Positions 1 through 9,681 of a DNA stretch of 64,000 nt are shown here, piece after piece. Position 1 is the stretch's first letter. The number at the start of each line of letters is the position of its first letter. Both the position numbers and the translations under genes were made by a program. Source of the stretch: Limnanthes douglasii subsp. nivea (Eukaryota > Streptophyta > Magnoliopsida > Brassicales > Limnanthaceae); NCBI GenBank assembly GCA_036936605.1, contig JAUPFV010000003.1, forward strand, positions 144,368,997-144,432,996, read 5' to 3'. The notes beneath the pieces are model-generated. The model was not told where the DNA came from. It made no database searches and worked only from the letters and a program-made list of their open reading frames with translations.

Positions 1-35
1 ATGCATTTGTGATTAAAGGGTTTAATTCTTGAAAC

Positions 36-1978
36 TTGAAGAGTAAGTTGAATGTACATGTTGGTGAACTCAATAGTCATCATAGGAATTGTGTTAAAGT
101 ATGTGCAAATCTTATGAAGAAAAATCAAAGTATTGAATCTTCATTTGTAAAGCATAATATAAAAGCAGAAGCTGATTATCTTGTTCGTGTACAAGCATCA
201 CTTGAAGCAGTTAAGTTTTTTGTTAGAGGTGGGATTGCATTTAGGGCACATAATGAGGGAGAAAATTCTATTTATAAAGGTCATTTTCTAGAATTTATTG
301 AAGCTTTAGGGAGAAACAATGAGAAAATAAGAGAAGCCTTTATGAGTGGTAGAAATTCTAAGATGACTTGTCCCATTATTCAAAAAGAACTTGTAAATGC
401 ATGTGGTGGAAACTCGTACAAATATAGTTGGAGAAATTGAAGATGGTTTCTTTCGTGTTGTAGTTGATGAATCCGGTGATTGCTCTATTAAAGAACAAAT
501 GGCAGTAGTTGTACGTTTTGTCGATGATAAAAGATTTGTTGTTGAGCGGTTTATTGGGATTGTTCATGTTGAAGATACTAGTGCAATAGCGCTTAAAGAT
601 GATCTTGAAAAATTGTTGTCAAGACTTGGATTATGTGTTTCCAAAATTTGAGGTCAAGGATATGATGAGGCGAGTAATATGAAATGTCAATTTGGTGGTT
701 TGAAGAGTTTGATTCAAAAGGAAAATCCGCAAGCCTACTATGTACATTGTTTGGATCACCAACTTCAATTGGCTCTTGTTTCGATGGCTCGGAAGCATGA
801 AGATGTTGATTGGTTTTTTCTTGAGGTGTCACGTATTGTGAGTTTCTTAAGGTCTTCTAACAAACGGCGAGCTTTACTTCGTAAAAAATAAGTTGCTCAT
901 TTTGCTAATCTAATTGAGAATGAGTTGGTGGAAACGGGTACCAGTTTGAACCAAGAGTTGTCTATTACAAAAACGGGTGATACACGATGGGGATTGCACT
1001 TTTGGACTCTTAGTATGTTGGTTTATTTGTTTACTCCCATTATTGAAGTGCTTGAAGATTTGAAAAGTGATAGATATTGAAAGGGTGAACCAAAAAGTTT
1101 GTTATTTGTTATGCAAAACTTTTGGTTTTGTTTTTATGTTGTGCTTAATAGTTGAGGTTTTGTCGTTCACAAATGATTTGTCTCAAGCGCTACAAAAAGA
1201 GGATCAAGATAATGTGACCGCTATGCAACTTGTTCAAGAAAGTAAGAAAAGGCTTCAACAAATGAGATAGTGGATGGTAACCAATTTATGAAAAAGTTGT
1301 GGGTTCTTGTGGTAATCTTGAAGTTGTTGTGCCCGATATGGAGTCAAGGTATGTGCAAGGTAACAAATCCAAAAGACTTGCCACGTTTTTGAAAAATCAC
1401 AATCATTTCAAGAATGATTGTTTTTTACATGTCATAGATTGTGTAATGCAAGAGTTGAATGATCAATTTACACCCGAAAATGTTGAGTTGTTGAATTGTG
1501 TGGCATGTTTGAATCTTTGTTCTTCATTTCAAGGTTTTGACACTAACTCACTGTGAGGTCGGCAAGATTATACCCAAATGACTTTGTGGATGTTAGTGAT
1601 AAAGAGTTGTCTAGCCAACTTGAGAATTATATTGAGTGTGTGAAGATGGACGATATTTTTTCCAACTTTAGGAGTATCTCGGATCTATATAGGACTCTTG
1701 TGCGGACAAAAAAGCACAAAACATTTGGATTTGTGTACACACTTTTAAAGCTAGCTTTGTCATTACTGGTGACCACCACAAGTGTTGAGCGAGTATTTTC
1801 TAGTATGAAATATGTGAAGAATGAGTTGAGAAATTGAATGTCCAATACATGGCTTAATGATAGCTTAGTGACATTTGTGGAGAAATAAGTGTTTGCTACA
1901 ATCTATGATCGAGTTATTATCAAGCACTTTCAAGGCATGAATAAGAGAAGAATACAATTACGTTTAGACTATAAATAG
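36..1978 (+). pseudogene. hAT-related transposase pseudogene (DUF4371 plus hAT dimerisation domain)
   Basis: Broken remnant of a plant hAT-type transposase-like protein (the TTF-zinc-finger/DUF4371 group, ZMYM-like). Reading frames must be switched several times. The first segment (36-440) carries the DUF4371 N-terminal part, with motifs such as DYLVRVQASLEAVKFF. The second (397-651) has DESGDCSIKEQMAVVVRF and GIVHVEDT. The third (about 652-891) has GQGYDEASNM and YYVHCLDHQLQLAL, the conserved core. The C-terminal part (1553-1860) ends with TTSVERVFSSMKYVKNELRN, the hAT dimerisation signature, followed after a stop by WLNDSLVTF. At least four stops or frameshifts are present and no intact frame exceeds about 135 codons, so it cannot encode an active transposase. 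The 5' end may lie outside the window. Family assignment is from motif recognition and is firm; the exact ends are approximate. Confidence 0.8.
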
Positions 1979-2208
1979 AGTTTCATTTTTAGTTGTAATA
2001 GTATATTAATGTATTTTGACTATATATTACTCTGAGGTTTTTTAGTTCAATGATATTTTTGACACACCCTAAATTCTAATCCTGGATCTGCCCCTGCTCA
2101 CCCGGATAAAATGCCACATTAAATTTGTTGGGTGGGGCTTTCCATCAAACACATACTGTGCACGGTACAAAATGAGTCAAATAATATACTACATCATTTG
2201 GTTGCCAT

Positions 2209-2505
2209 TGGTATGAACAAAAAGTAATTAGAGAAAATAGAGAATATCTACTTAGAATCAACAGAGAGATTTTTTAGAAGTGAATATTGTCTTTCTCCTC
2301 TAAGTATTTCATAGGCGTAATCAACCTCCCCAACCTCTTTAAATAGGCCTGGTGAGTTAGTTACAAGAGCGGTTACATAGAGAGATATTTACAGTTTAGT
2401 CCCTATATTTCTCATAAGGCCTAATTTTACCCTATATTAATAGAACTTATCAATTAAGTCCTTACTAATTACATTTAGGTCCTTAAAGAATATATTTCCT
2501 TATCA
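2209..2505 (-). repeat. 3' LTR of element A
   Basis: 297 bp, bounded by TG and CA. It matches the copy at 12294-12590 except for about eight substitutions. It is the 3' LTR because the element is read on the minus strand and the polypurine tract lies directly inside it. The left flank GCCAT (2204-2208) is the target duplication. Confidence 0.95.
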
Positions 2506-2525
2506 GTAGCCCCCCTAGTTGTTAT
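2506..2525 (-). other. Polypurine tract of element A
   Basis: On the minus strand the bases immediately before the 3' LTR read ACTAGGGGGGCTAC. A G-rich purine tract ending at the LTR boundary is where plus-strand DNA synthesis starts in LTR elements. Elements B, C and D have similar tracts (GGAGGGTTGCC, GGGGGGGACTAC, AAAAAAGGGGCTAC). Confidence 0.8.
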
Positions 2526-2902
2526 ACAGATAATTTATAAGAACTATTCACTCTTCGAACGTTACTCCAAATGAATAAAACTTCTTTCATCCAGCCCCTT
2601 CATTATGATTAAGCTTAATGACTTGCAGCTTCACTTCGAATCCAAGAATAAGCGCCTAAAATTCCCCAATTACTTCGAAACTGCCAACCTAAAATACAAC
2701 CTTGCCTCCACTTCGAATCTTCTGACTAGAGATATATCTTTACTTGTGCTTCGAATTTTCTGACCCCTACTTGAAAGACTGACTAGACCCTTCTTGATAG
2801 GTTTATGACTCAACACGTTTTCCTCCACGTTTCACATTCCACCCAATGAGAACAATTCACTGGTTTTGCCTCTTCAAATTCTCAACGTCACTTTTTTTCA
2901 AC

Positions 2903-2910
2903 TATAAATA
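2903..2910 (+). promoter_or_regulatory. TATA box for the antisense gene of element A
   Basis: CTATAAATAC lies about 165 bp upstream of the ATG at 3073. The same ten bases occur upstream of the homologous gene in element C (minus strand, about 50585-50594). This suggests a promoter separate from the LTR. The region between it and the ATG is C/T-rich, as plant 5' untranslated leaders often are. Confidence 0.55.
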
Positions 2911-3072
2911 CTCAGCTTCACCTTCACTGAGAACTTTTTAGATAAACCACTTCTTTTCTGAACCATCTTCATCTCGTTCTTCATCAATCTTCATCTTCAT
3001 CTCCTACTTCCTTCCTCTGAAACCCCACTTTATTCAATCACAAAAACAACTTCTCAGATCAGTATCTATTGT

Positions 3073-5869
3073 ATGAGAAGATATCCCAAATACAAAAGAT
3101 CTAAACCCAGAAAACCAAGAAAAAAAAAGAAACCTCTCTTCCCTGGTTCTAGTAATCAAGTATTTGGTGCCTACGATTATCTTTGTATTGGAGAGAGAGC
3201 TGAAGAGTACAGAGCTGCTGGGTTGATCTACAACGGTCCTCACTTTTCCTCTACCTCCTTCAAATACGATAATTTCGATCCCAACCTTGCTACCTCATCT
3301 TCACCCCTAGCTTCAAACCCAGAATCCAGCCAACAACCTTCTCCTCCTCGAAATCCATCAACTTCTCCATCATTAAGACCACATCGAAAATCTAAGGCTG
3401 TCACTTCTGACAAACCACCAACTTCTAAAAAACCACAACCCAAATCACCTATCCTTCAATCTGAAGCCGTTAAAGTTAAACTTAGCAAAAAATCAACCTT
3501 TTTAGCAATGGGTGACGATGCAGAAACCTCCTCTCCTCCCCCACAAGAAATGGTTGACGCTACACCAGAGAATAGTCAACCAATTCTTGTGACTCAGACT
3601 GAGACTCAAACTCGAAGTCGTCACAATGAGGCTACCGATGAAAAAAATAATAAAGAAAATGATTCTGAAGCCACCGAATCCGATGCCGAAGGGGAATCCG
3701 AGGTTGATGGGGTAATCCCTCCAAAGAAAATTCGAGGAAAGAAACCTCCTATTACCCTTCCCGAAGATGTTGCTGCCTTGGTTCAAGAAAACCCTAAACC
3801 ACTTTCTCCTCGGTACATTCTTGCCCTAAAAAATGTACCCTACACCTACTACCTCGAATCAGAAAAAGAAGAACTCAAGAAACTATGGGGATTAACAGAC
3901 AACATTGTTCTTCGACTACCAGTAGAAGGAGAAACACCTCTGAGTTGTCAGAAGAACGAACTGGTAGTTTACCCCGAGCTTTTCAACTGGGGACTTCGAT
4001 ATCCCCTTGACCCAATGATAGTGAGGTACTTCGAAATTCTTGGGTTGTGCCCAACACAGGTCACTCCAAACCAGCTATTCACCTTATTCTCTGCCATCAT
4101 GGTGTCGAGGCTAGGAGGCATCACCCTCGAAATTGAAGACTTCATCTCACTGACCAAAATCTCAAATGGGCCAGTCTTACCATTCTACTACCTAACACTG
4201 GAGGATGATCTGAAGATTATCGATGACCTCCTCGAAGCTGATAAATTTTGGAAGCAAAGGTTTGTCTTTTTATCAGGAGCTTGGGAAAATGGTAAAGAGA
4301 TTTCCGATGACAACCCCTCAAAACTTACTCTCACCTGGAGAGATAGCAGTAAGTAAATCATTATTGTATTGTTAACATTTTTTAACTTATTAAGCCTAGC
4401 CAAATTAACCAAGTCTACTTATCTAACTGTTTATTCTCTTTTCAGAAATTCCGAGGAGGTTCAAAAGTCGTCGAAAAACTGCAAAGGTTATCTTTCAGAG
4501 AATGGCTGAATGGGCAGAGAAAGCCTGGGGAAATGGCTTTCACTCAGCCTTTCAACCAATCAACTTCGTCAACAGCCATCTGTGGCGCATAACCTTGGGA
4601 GCTGACTTCCCTGAAGATCCGATGCTCCCCCCAGATCCCATCATAGCAGTCCAAAGAATACTCGCACCAGATGGGAAAACCTACCTTCCCACCAGGAATC
4701 GAAGTGACAGTCACCTGCCACTGAAAAAGAAAGGAAAGCTATCCCTCAAAAAACCCAACACAAGCAAGGCTAATCCTTCCAAACATTCGAAATCTGCAGG
4801 AAAACGAAAAGCGTCTGCATCTCAACTTCCTCAAATATCCGAAGAGGACGAACCTGCACCTAAAAAGAAAAAGAAAGAAAGCAATACTCCAAAGAAAAAA
4901 AAGAGCAAGTCCACTACTCCTCTGAAAAAGAACGAAGCGGACATTCTCGAAGAGGTATTGGCTTCCGAAGGGCACGAAAAACTTTTTATTGAAGAAAATA
5001 CTCAAGGAGGATTGGCACTAGGAGACAGCCAGGAAATTGATTATCTTAACCTCGAAGATTTTAACTCGAGCGGAGATTTTGTAGTCACTGGTGAAGATTC
5101 TCGACCTATCAACACCATTCCATCCACTTCTACCGATGCTGCCACAACTTCAAAATCTAATGCAATCGTTCCTGTTCATCATCACCCATCAAACTTGCCC
5201 AATCCTGACAGATACGATGAGGTAACTTCAATCCTACGACCTTTTACTAATTTGAGTGCTGCAGCCAAAAAATTGTGTGAAGAGGTGAACAATTCTCATA
5301 CACAATTGGAGCTCCTTGCACAAGAATTAATCAAGAGCAAAAAAGAAGCAGAATCTGAAAAGGCTTCGAAAAATAAAACACTTCAAAATTTTGAGGCTGA
5401 AAAAGGAAAGCTTCTTAAAGAGCATAAAGAAAAAATCGAAGCTTTGGAGACTTCTCATCGTCTGGCCTTTGAAAATCTAAAATCTCAACATTCTACTGCC
5501 ATTTCTGAGGAAAAGAAAAAATCTACCGAAGCTGAAGATCTTGTTAAGAAAACTCAAAAAGACCTGGAAGATTGCCAAACTCAATTGACTACGCTTCGAA
5601 CAGGATTCGAGGAAGAAAAGAAAGCTGCCGTCAAGAAAGCCGAAGCTGCTGTTGGTTCTGTGATGCTTGATGGTATTAAGAAAGCTCAAACTGATACAGC
5701 TATCGATCTTCTTCGAGAAATCCACGCTCCCTATCCACGGTTGAATTTAACAGAATTTTGGAAGCAAATCCCAGAAGGAGAACGTCCAAAGGAAGCATTC
5801 GAGGTGCCACCAAGCTCCTCAGAAGAAGATGATGCTTCTGATGAATCATCGGAAGAAGAGGATGACTAA
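3073..5869 (+). CDS. Antisense accessory gene (aORF) of Tat element A, Transposase_28-type, one intron
   Basis: Two open frames, 3073-4356 and 4502-5869, become one 899-codon frame if the intron at 4349-4445 is removed. Exon 2 enters the frame at 4446, upstream of the second ATG. N-terminus: very basic (residues about 1-20), then EEYRAAGLI, also present in the element C copy. Residues about 45-240 are Ser/Pro/Glu-rich. Residues about 245-425 form the conserved core (WGLTDNIVLRLPVEGETP, YPELFNWGLRYPLDP, FVFLSGAWENGKE), the 'putative gypsy-type transposon' domain. Exon 2 begins with a WGNGFHSAF...SHLW motif, followed by a Lys-rich nuclear-localisation-like stretch, a long coiled coil and an acidic Ser/Glu/Asp tail. 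The gene runs opposite to gag-pol, between integrase and the 3' LTR. Such ORFs are known in Tat elements. The biochemical role is unknown; a nuclear or chromatin role is only an inference. Confidence 0.85.
4349..4445 (+). other. Predicted intron in the element A antisense gene
   Basis: 97 bp with GTAAGT at the 5' end and a T-rich tract ending TTTTCAG at the 3' end. It is AT-rich and contains an in-frame stop. Removing it joins the frames in phase 1, forming an AAA codon from A at 4348 plus AA at 4446-4447. An intron at the matching place, after the same conserved domain, is visible in element D (29908-29987) and likely in element C. Confidence 0.8.
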
Positions 5870-5985
5870 ACAATTGATTATGTATGTTGCGCTTGTTTTT
5901 TGTGTGTTTTAATTAAGTAATTTTCTCCTTTTTGTGAGTTTCAAGTTTTATCCAATGAAACAAGCATTTTCTTATCATTTCAAAT

Positions 5986-6155
5986 TTCTGGTGTACTTAT
6001 AAAACATGGCACTTCAAATATTAGATGCACTCATAAGACGTGACACCTCGAAAATTAGATGCACTCATAAGACGTGGCACCTCGAAAATTAGATGCACTC
6101 ATAAGACGTGGCACCTCGAAAATTAGATGCACTCATAAGACGTGGCACCTCGAAA
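5986..6155 (+). repeat. 34-bp tandem repeat, about five copies, downstream of the antisense gene
   Basis: Four nearly identical 34-bp units start at 6020, 6054, 6088 and 6122 (core GCACTCATAAGACGTGGCAC), preceded by a degenerate unit at 5986-6019. The array lies between the ends of two converging genes, the antisense gene (stop at 5869) and integrase (stop at 6393). It may belong to the 3' untranslated region of either. Confidence 0.85.
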
Positions 6156-6392
6156 TTTGGTTGTTTCTTCAAAGCTATTGCTTCGGAAAATTATTCTTGG
6201 TCAACTTTCAAAGATGATCAGTCTTTGCCAAGTTACCAAAATAATAAATCACCCATCATACTAAACAACCAATGGCCAAAAGAAATTTTATTAAAAAATT
6301 GAAAATAGTTAACCAAACACCTCATTAAAACCTTTCTGGGCCAACAGATAAGGAAAGAGTATGTCTGTTTTACAAAAATTCGAAGTTTAATT

Positions 6393-7904
6393 TTACTCAC
6401 AGTACAATTTCAAATGCTCTATATTCCAAGAGTGCTTGAGCATCCTCCCCTCGCGATCAGACATCATGTAGGAACCTGGCTTGACCTTCATTTTGACTTC
6501 ATAAGGACCCTCCCAATTTGGAGCCAATTTTCCGAGGTGCTTGTCCTTAGTATGAAGAAATAATTTTCGCAATACTTTATCGCCAACCTTGAACTCTCTC
6601 TTCTTAACTTTAGCATCGTACCTGCTTCTCATTAAGGTTTGATAATGCACCACATTCAAATACGCTTTGACCCTTTTTTCCTCTAACAAATCAAGCTCAG
6701 CTCTTCTAGCTTCATCATTATCTACTTCTAAATATCGTAATAACCTGTAGGAAGGCAATGTAGATTCAGCAGGGCACACAGCGTCCATTCCATACACCAA
6801 AGAAAAATGAGTCTCTTTTGTGGCCTCTCTAGGGGTTGTTCGATATGCCCACAACACTTCTTGAAGATAATTTGGCCATTTCCCTGCTGCTCCTGCCAAA
6901 TTTTTCTTTAAACCCTCCAAAATAGATCTATTTGTAACTTCCACCTGCCCATTTTCTTGGGGGTGGAAAGGAGTAGAAAAGCATTGCTGTATTCCTTTCG
7001 AAGAGCAAAAAGAATCCATTTCCTTGTTATTAAATTGGGGACCATTGTCCGTTGTTATTTTCCGAGGAACTCCAAAACGGTAGCAGATGTTACTTAGAAT
7101 AAACTTGATTACATCCTTAGCTTTTGTTCCAGCTAGAGGTTCTGCTTCTGCCCACTTCGAAAAATAATCAACTGCAATAATAATCATCTGTCTTCCACCT
7201 GAAGCCATAGGTAATGGTCCTACTAAATCAATCCCCCACCTATCGAAAGGAACCGCCTCAGAAATTGTCATTAGGGGTACTGCTGGTTTATGTATTAAAT
7301 GTGCATATCTCTGACAAGTATCACAGCTTCGAACTAATAGCTTGGCATCCTGCAATATGGTAGGCCAATAATACCCTGCCAACAATACTCTACGCGTTAA
7401 AGCTTTGAATCCACAATGAGCTGATCCATCTCCATCGTGTAATTCAGATAGAATGTTTTGAGATTCATGCTTGCTCAAACATCTTAATAAGGGCCTCGAC
7501 ACTGACCTCTTATACAATATCCCATCCAACACTTCATAACCAAGAGCTTTATTCCTTATTCTCTTGAGCGAGTGTTTCTCAAGAGGTAGTATTCCCTTTG
7601 TGAGAAAGTTTAATAAGTCAGTTCTCCAATCTCTTCGAATGCTCGTCGAATCATTTGTTACTTCCTCAACAAATTCACACTGCTCAGAGTTTGATGTAGA
7701 AGGCAGTGGTTGTGTCACGATCCATGGATATTCTTCAGCATAGGCCATTGTTGCCAAAGAATCAGCCATTGTGTTGCTACCTCTTCGAATATGCTCCACC
7801 TCGACATTTTCAAATTGTGCCATCATACCTCGTAGCTCTTGCAAGTACAAAACCAAACGATCCTTTTTAGCTTCTGAAACCCCTTTAACATGGTTAACTA
7901 CCAA
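6393..7904 (-). CDS. Integrase (and end of RNase H) of element A
   Basis: The first about 75 codons are the C-terminal end of RNase H (NTMADSLATMA supplies its last catalytic Asp). Integrase follows with an HHCC zinc-binding domain: His residues in HDGDGSAHCGF and Cys residues in CDTCQRYAH. The catalytic DDE core is GIDLVGPLP, TDNGPQFNN and ENGQVEVTNR, all with the acidic residues present. A C-terminal DNA-binding region follows (GDKVLRKLF, NWEGPYEV). There is no chromodomain, which fits the Tat group rather than chromoviruses. The frame opens at a TAG stop (7905-7907) that splits RNase H. The enzyme would insert element cDNA into the genome. The integrase reading frame itself is undamaged, with the stop just before the 3' untranslated repeats. 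Confidence 0.93.
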   Translation of the reverse strand: MVVNHVKGVSEAKKDRLVLYLQELRGMMAQFENVEVEHIRRGSNTMADSLATMAYAEEYPWIVTQPLPSTSNSEQCEFVEEVTNDSTSIRRDWRTDLLNFLTKGILPLEKHSLKRIRNKALGYEVLDGILYKRSVSRPLLRCLSKHESQNILSELHDGDGSAHCGFKALTRRVLLAGYYWPTILQDAKLLVRSCDTCQRYAHLIHKPAVPLMTISEAVPFDRWGIDLVGPLPMASGGRQMIIIAVDYFSKWAEAEPLAGTKAKDVIKFILSNICYRFGVPRKITTDNGPQFNNKEMDSFCSSKGIQQCFSTPFHPQENGQVEVTNRSILEGLKKNLAGAAGKWPNYLQEVLWAYRTTPREATKETHFSLVYGMDAVCPAESTLPSYRLLRYLEVDNDEARRAELDLLEEKRVKAYLNVVHYQTLMRSRYDAKVKKREFKVGDKVLRKLFLHTKDKHLGKLAPNWEGPYEVKMKVKPGSYMMSDREGRMLKHSWNIEHLKLYCE

Positions 7905-8384
7905 CTACGAATCTGTTTCTAAGCGCACGAATATTGCTCCACAAATCTTTGCTAACCGCAACCCTGCTAGCACAGCTTCATATTCAGCTTCATTATTCGA
8001 AGCATGAAATCCAAATTTTATAGCTTGAAACATAAACTCCCCTGTTGGTGCCACCAATTCTACTCCTGCACTCGACCCTTTATTACTAGATCCTCCATCA
8101 GTTCGTACTGTCCACGTCGGATTCGTGTTCACTTTTTCACCTTCTTTCTCTTCGGGTCTAGTCGAATGAAACTCAACCAAGAAGTCTGCTAAGGCTTGAG
8201 CTTTGATAGCTGTTCGAGGAGAAAATAAGACATCAAAATCTCCTAATTCTACAGACCACTTAGTCATCCTTCCTAAGATATCTGGCTTTTGCAATACATT
8301 TTTCAATGGATAGGAAGTTCGAACCACAATCGTATGTGCCTGGAAATAAGGACGCATTTTTCTCGCTGCCACTACTATGCACAA
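7905..8384 (-). CDS. RNase H region of element A (connection domain plus archaeal-type RNase H), split by a stop
   Basis: This frame starts inside the old RNase H-like connection (RPYFQAHTIVV, RMTKWSVELGDFD). It continues into a second RNase H resembling the archaeal-type domain known from Tat elements: catalytic residues in VRTDGGSS, SNNEAEYEAVLAGL and RLETDS. The frame then meets TAG at 7905-7907, where relatives read Gln (DSQLVV), a single C-to-T change of CAG. The domain finishes in the next frame segment (6393-7904), so RNase H would be truncated unless the stop is read through. A frameshift separates it from RT near 8390. RNase H removes the RNA strand after reverse transcription. Confidence 0.88.
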   Translation of the reverse strand: MCIVVAARKMRPYFQAHTIVVRTSYPLKNVLQKPDILGRMTKWSVELGDFDVLFSPRTAIKAQALADFLVEFHSTRPEEKEGEKVNTNPTWTVRTDGGSSNKGSSAGVELVAPTGEFMFQAIKFGFHASNNEAEYEAVLAGLRLAKICGAIFVRLETDS

Positions 8385-9669
8385 GCTTCAAATAACGTTT
8401 TTGGGCATCAACCAAACTTTTACTGACATAGTAGACGGGCCTCGAAATTCTTGAATCTTCACTGATCAGAACTGCACTCACTGCATAATCCGATACAGCT
8501 ATATACAAAAATAATTGCTCACCTTCCCGAGGCTTTGATAATATTTCAGGAGTGGACAAAAGATTTTTGATCTTAACAAAAGCTTCTTCACAATCTGAAG
8601 TCCACTCAAAATTATTAGGTCGACGCAACACCTGGAAAAAAGGCAAGCACTTATCTGAAAATCGAGAAATGAATCTGTTCAAAGCTGCTAACCTGCCCGT
8701 TAACATCTGCACTTCTTTGATATTCTGAGGCGAAGACATTGATATCAGAGCCTTCAATTGTTCTGGATCCACTTCAATTCCTCTTTCAGTAATCACATAC
8801 CCCAGAAACTTACCAGATCGGACTCCAAACGTACATTTTTCTGGGTTCAACTTCAACTGTATGGCTCTTAGATTCAAAAACGTCTCTTCTAAATCATCAA
8901 TGTGTTCATCATCACTTTTGCTCTTAACAAGCATATCATCGATGTACACTTCGATATTCCTCCCTATTTGTGAAGCAAACGCCTTATTCATCAACATTTG
9001 ATATGTAGACCCAGCATTCTTCAACCCAAACGGCATCACTCTATAACATTGTAAACCTCGATCAGTAATAAAAGTTGTGCTTTCTTCATCCTCTGGATTC
9101 ATTCGAATCTGATTATACCCTGAAAATGCATCCATAAATGTTAAAATTTTATTTTCAGAAGTAGAATCCACTAATTGGTCAATTCGAGGCACTGGAAAAG
9201 GATCTTTTGGGCAAGCTCTGTTTAAATCTGTGAAGTCTACACACATTCTCCATTTTCCGCTCTTCTTTTTCACCACCACAAGATTAGCCGTCCACCTCGG
9301 ATAATTGGACTCCCTGATATGCCCCATCTTATACAATCTATCTACCTCAGCAACTATGGCCTCGGATTTTTCCAACGAAAAAGCTCTCATTTTTTGAATT
9401 ATCGGCTTGATCTTCGGATCCACTGCCAAGCTATGACATATGATATCACTTGGGACCCCTACTACATCCTCGGACCTCCAAGCAAATACATCCAAATTCT
9501 TAGACAGAAAATTCAACAATCTTTCTCGCATTGATAAAGACAATAAAGTTCCAATTCGAAGTACTTTGCCATTATTGAAAACGTACTCTTCTATTTCTTC
9601 ACTTACCACCACAGAACTCGGGGTTGACCTCAGATCATAAATTCCCTCATCTGTACCACCAGAAGACAA
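8260..9669 (-). CDS. Reverse transcriptase of element A
   Basis: RT motifs occur in order: NYPRWTANLVVVKKKSGKWR, VDFTDLNRACPKDPFP, MDAFSGYNQIRM, MPFGLKNAGSTYQ and the catalytic VYIDDMLVKS, then the thumb and connection (FLGYVITERGIEVDP, EWTSDCEEAF). The fingers, palm and thumb look intact. The frame continues upstream without a break to TAG at 9682-9684, which separates it from the gag-protease frame; the apparent start at 9669 is a TTG, so translation probably does not begin there. At about 8390 the sequence loses frame after KRYLKL, and the following residues of this frame (HSSGSEKNAS...) are out-of-frame filler; the true continuation is the RNase H frame. Confidence 0.93.
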   Translation of the reverse strand: MSSGGTDEGIYDLRSTPSSVVVSEEIEEYVFNNGKVLRIGTLLSLSMRERLLNFLSKNLDVFAWRSEDVVGVPSDIICHSLAVDPKIKPIIQKMRAFSLEKSEAIVAEVDRLYKMGHIRESNYPRWTANLVVVKKKSGKWRMCVDFTDLNRACPKDPFPVPRIDQLVDSTSENKILTFMDAFSGYNQIRMNPEDEESTTFITDRGLQCYRVMPFGLKNAGSTYQMLMNKAFASQIGRNIEVYIDDMLVKSKSDDEHIDDLEETFLNLRAIQLKLNPEKCTFGVRSGKFLGYVITERGIEVDPEQLKALISMSSPQNIKEVQMLTGRLAALNRFISRFSDKCLPFFQVLRRPNNFEWTSDCEEAFVKIKNLLSTPEILSKPREGEQLFLYIAVSDYAVSAVLISEDSRISRPVYYVSKSLVDAQKRYLKLVHSSGSEKNASLFPGTYDCGSNFLSIEKCIAKARYLRKDD

Positions 9670-9681
9670 CCCCCCAAACTG

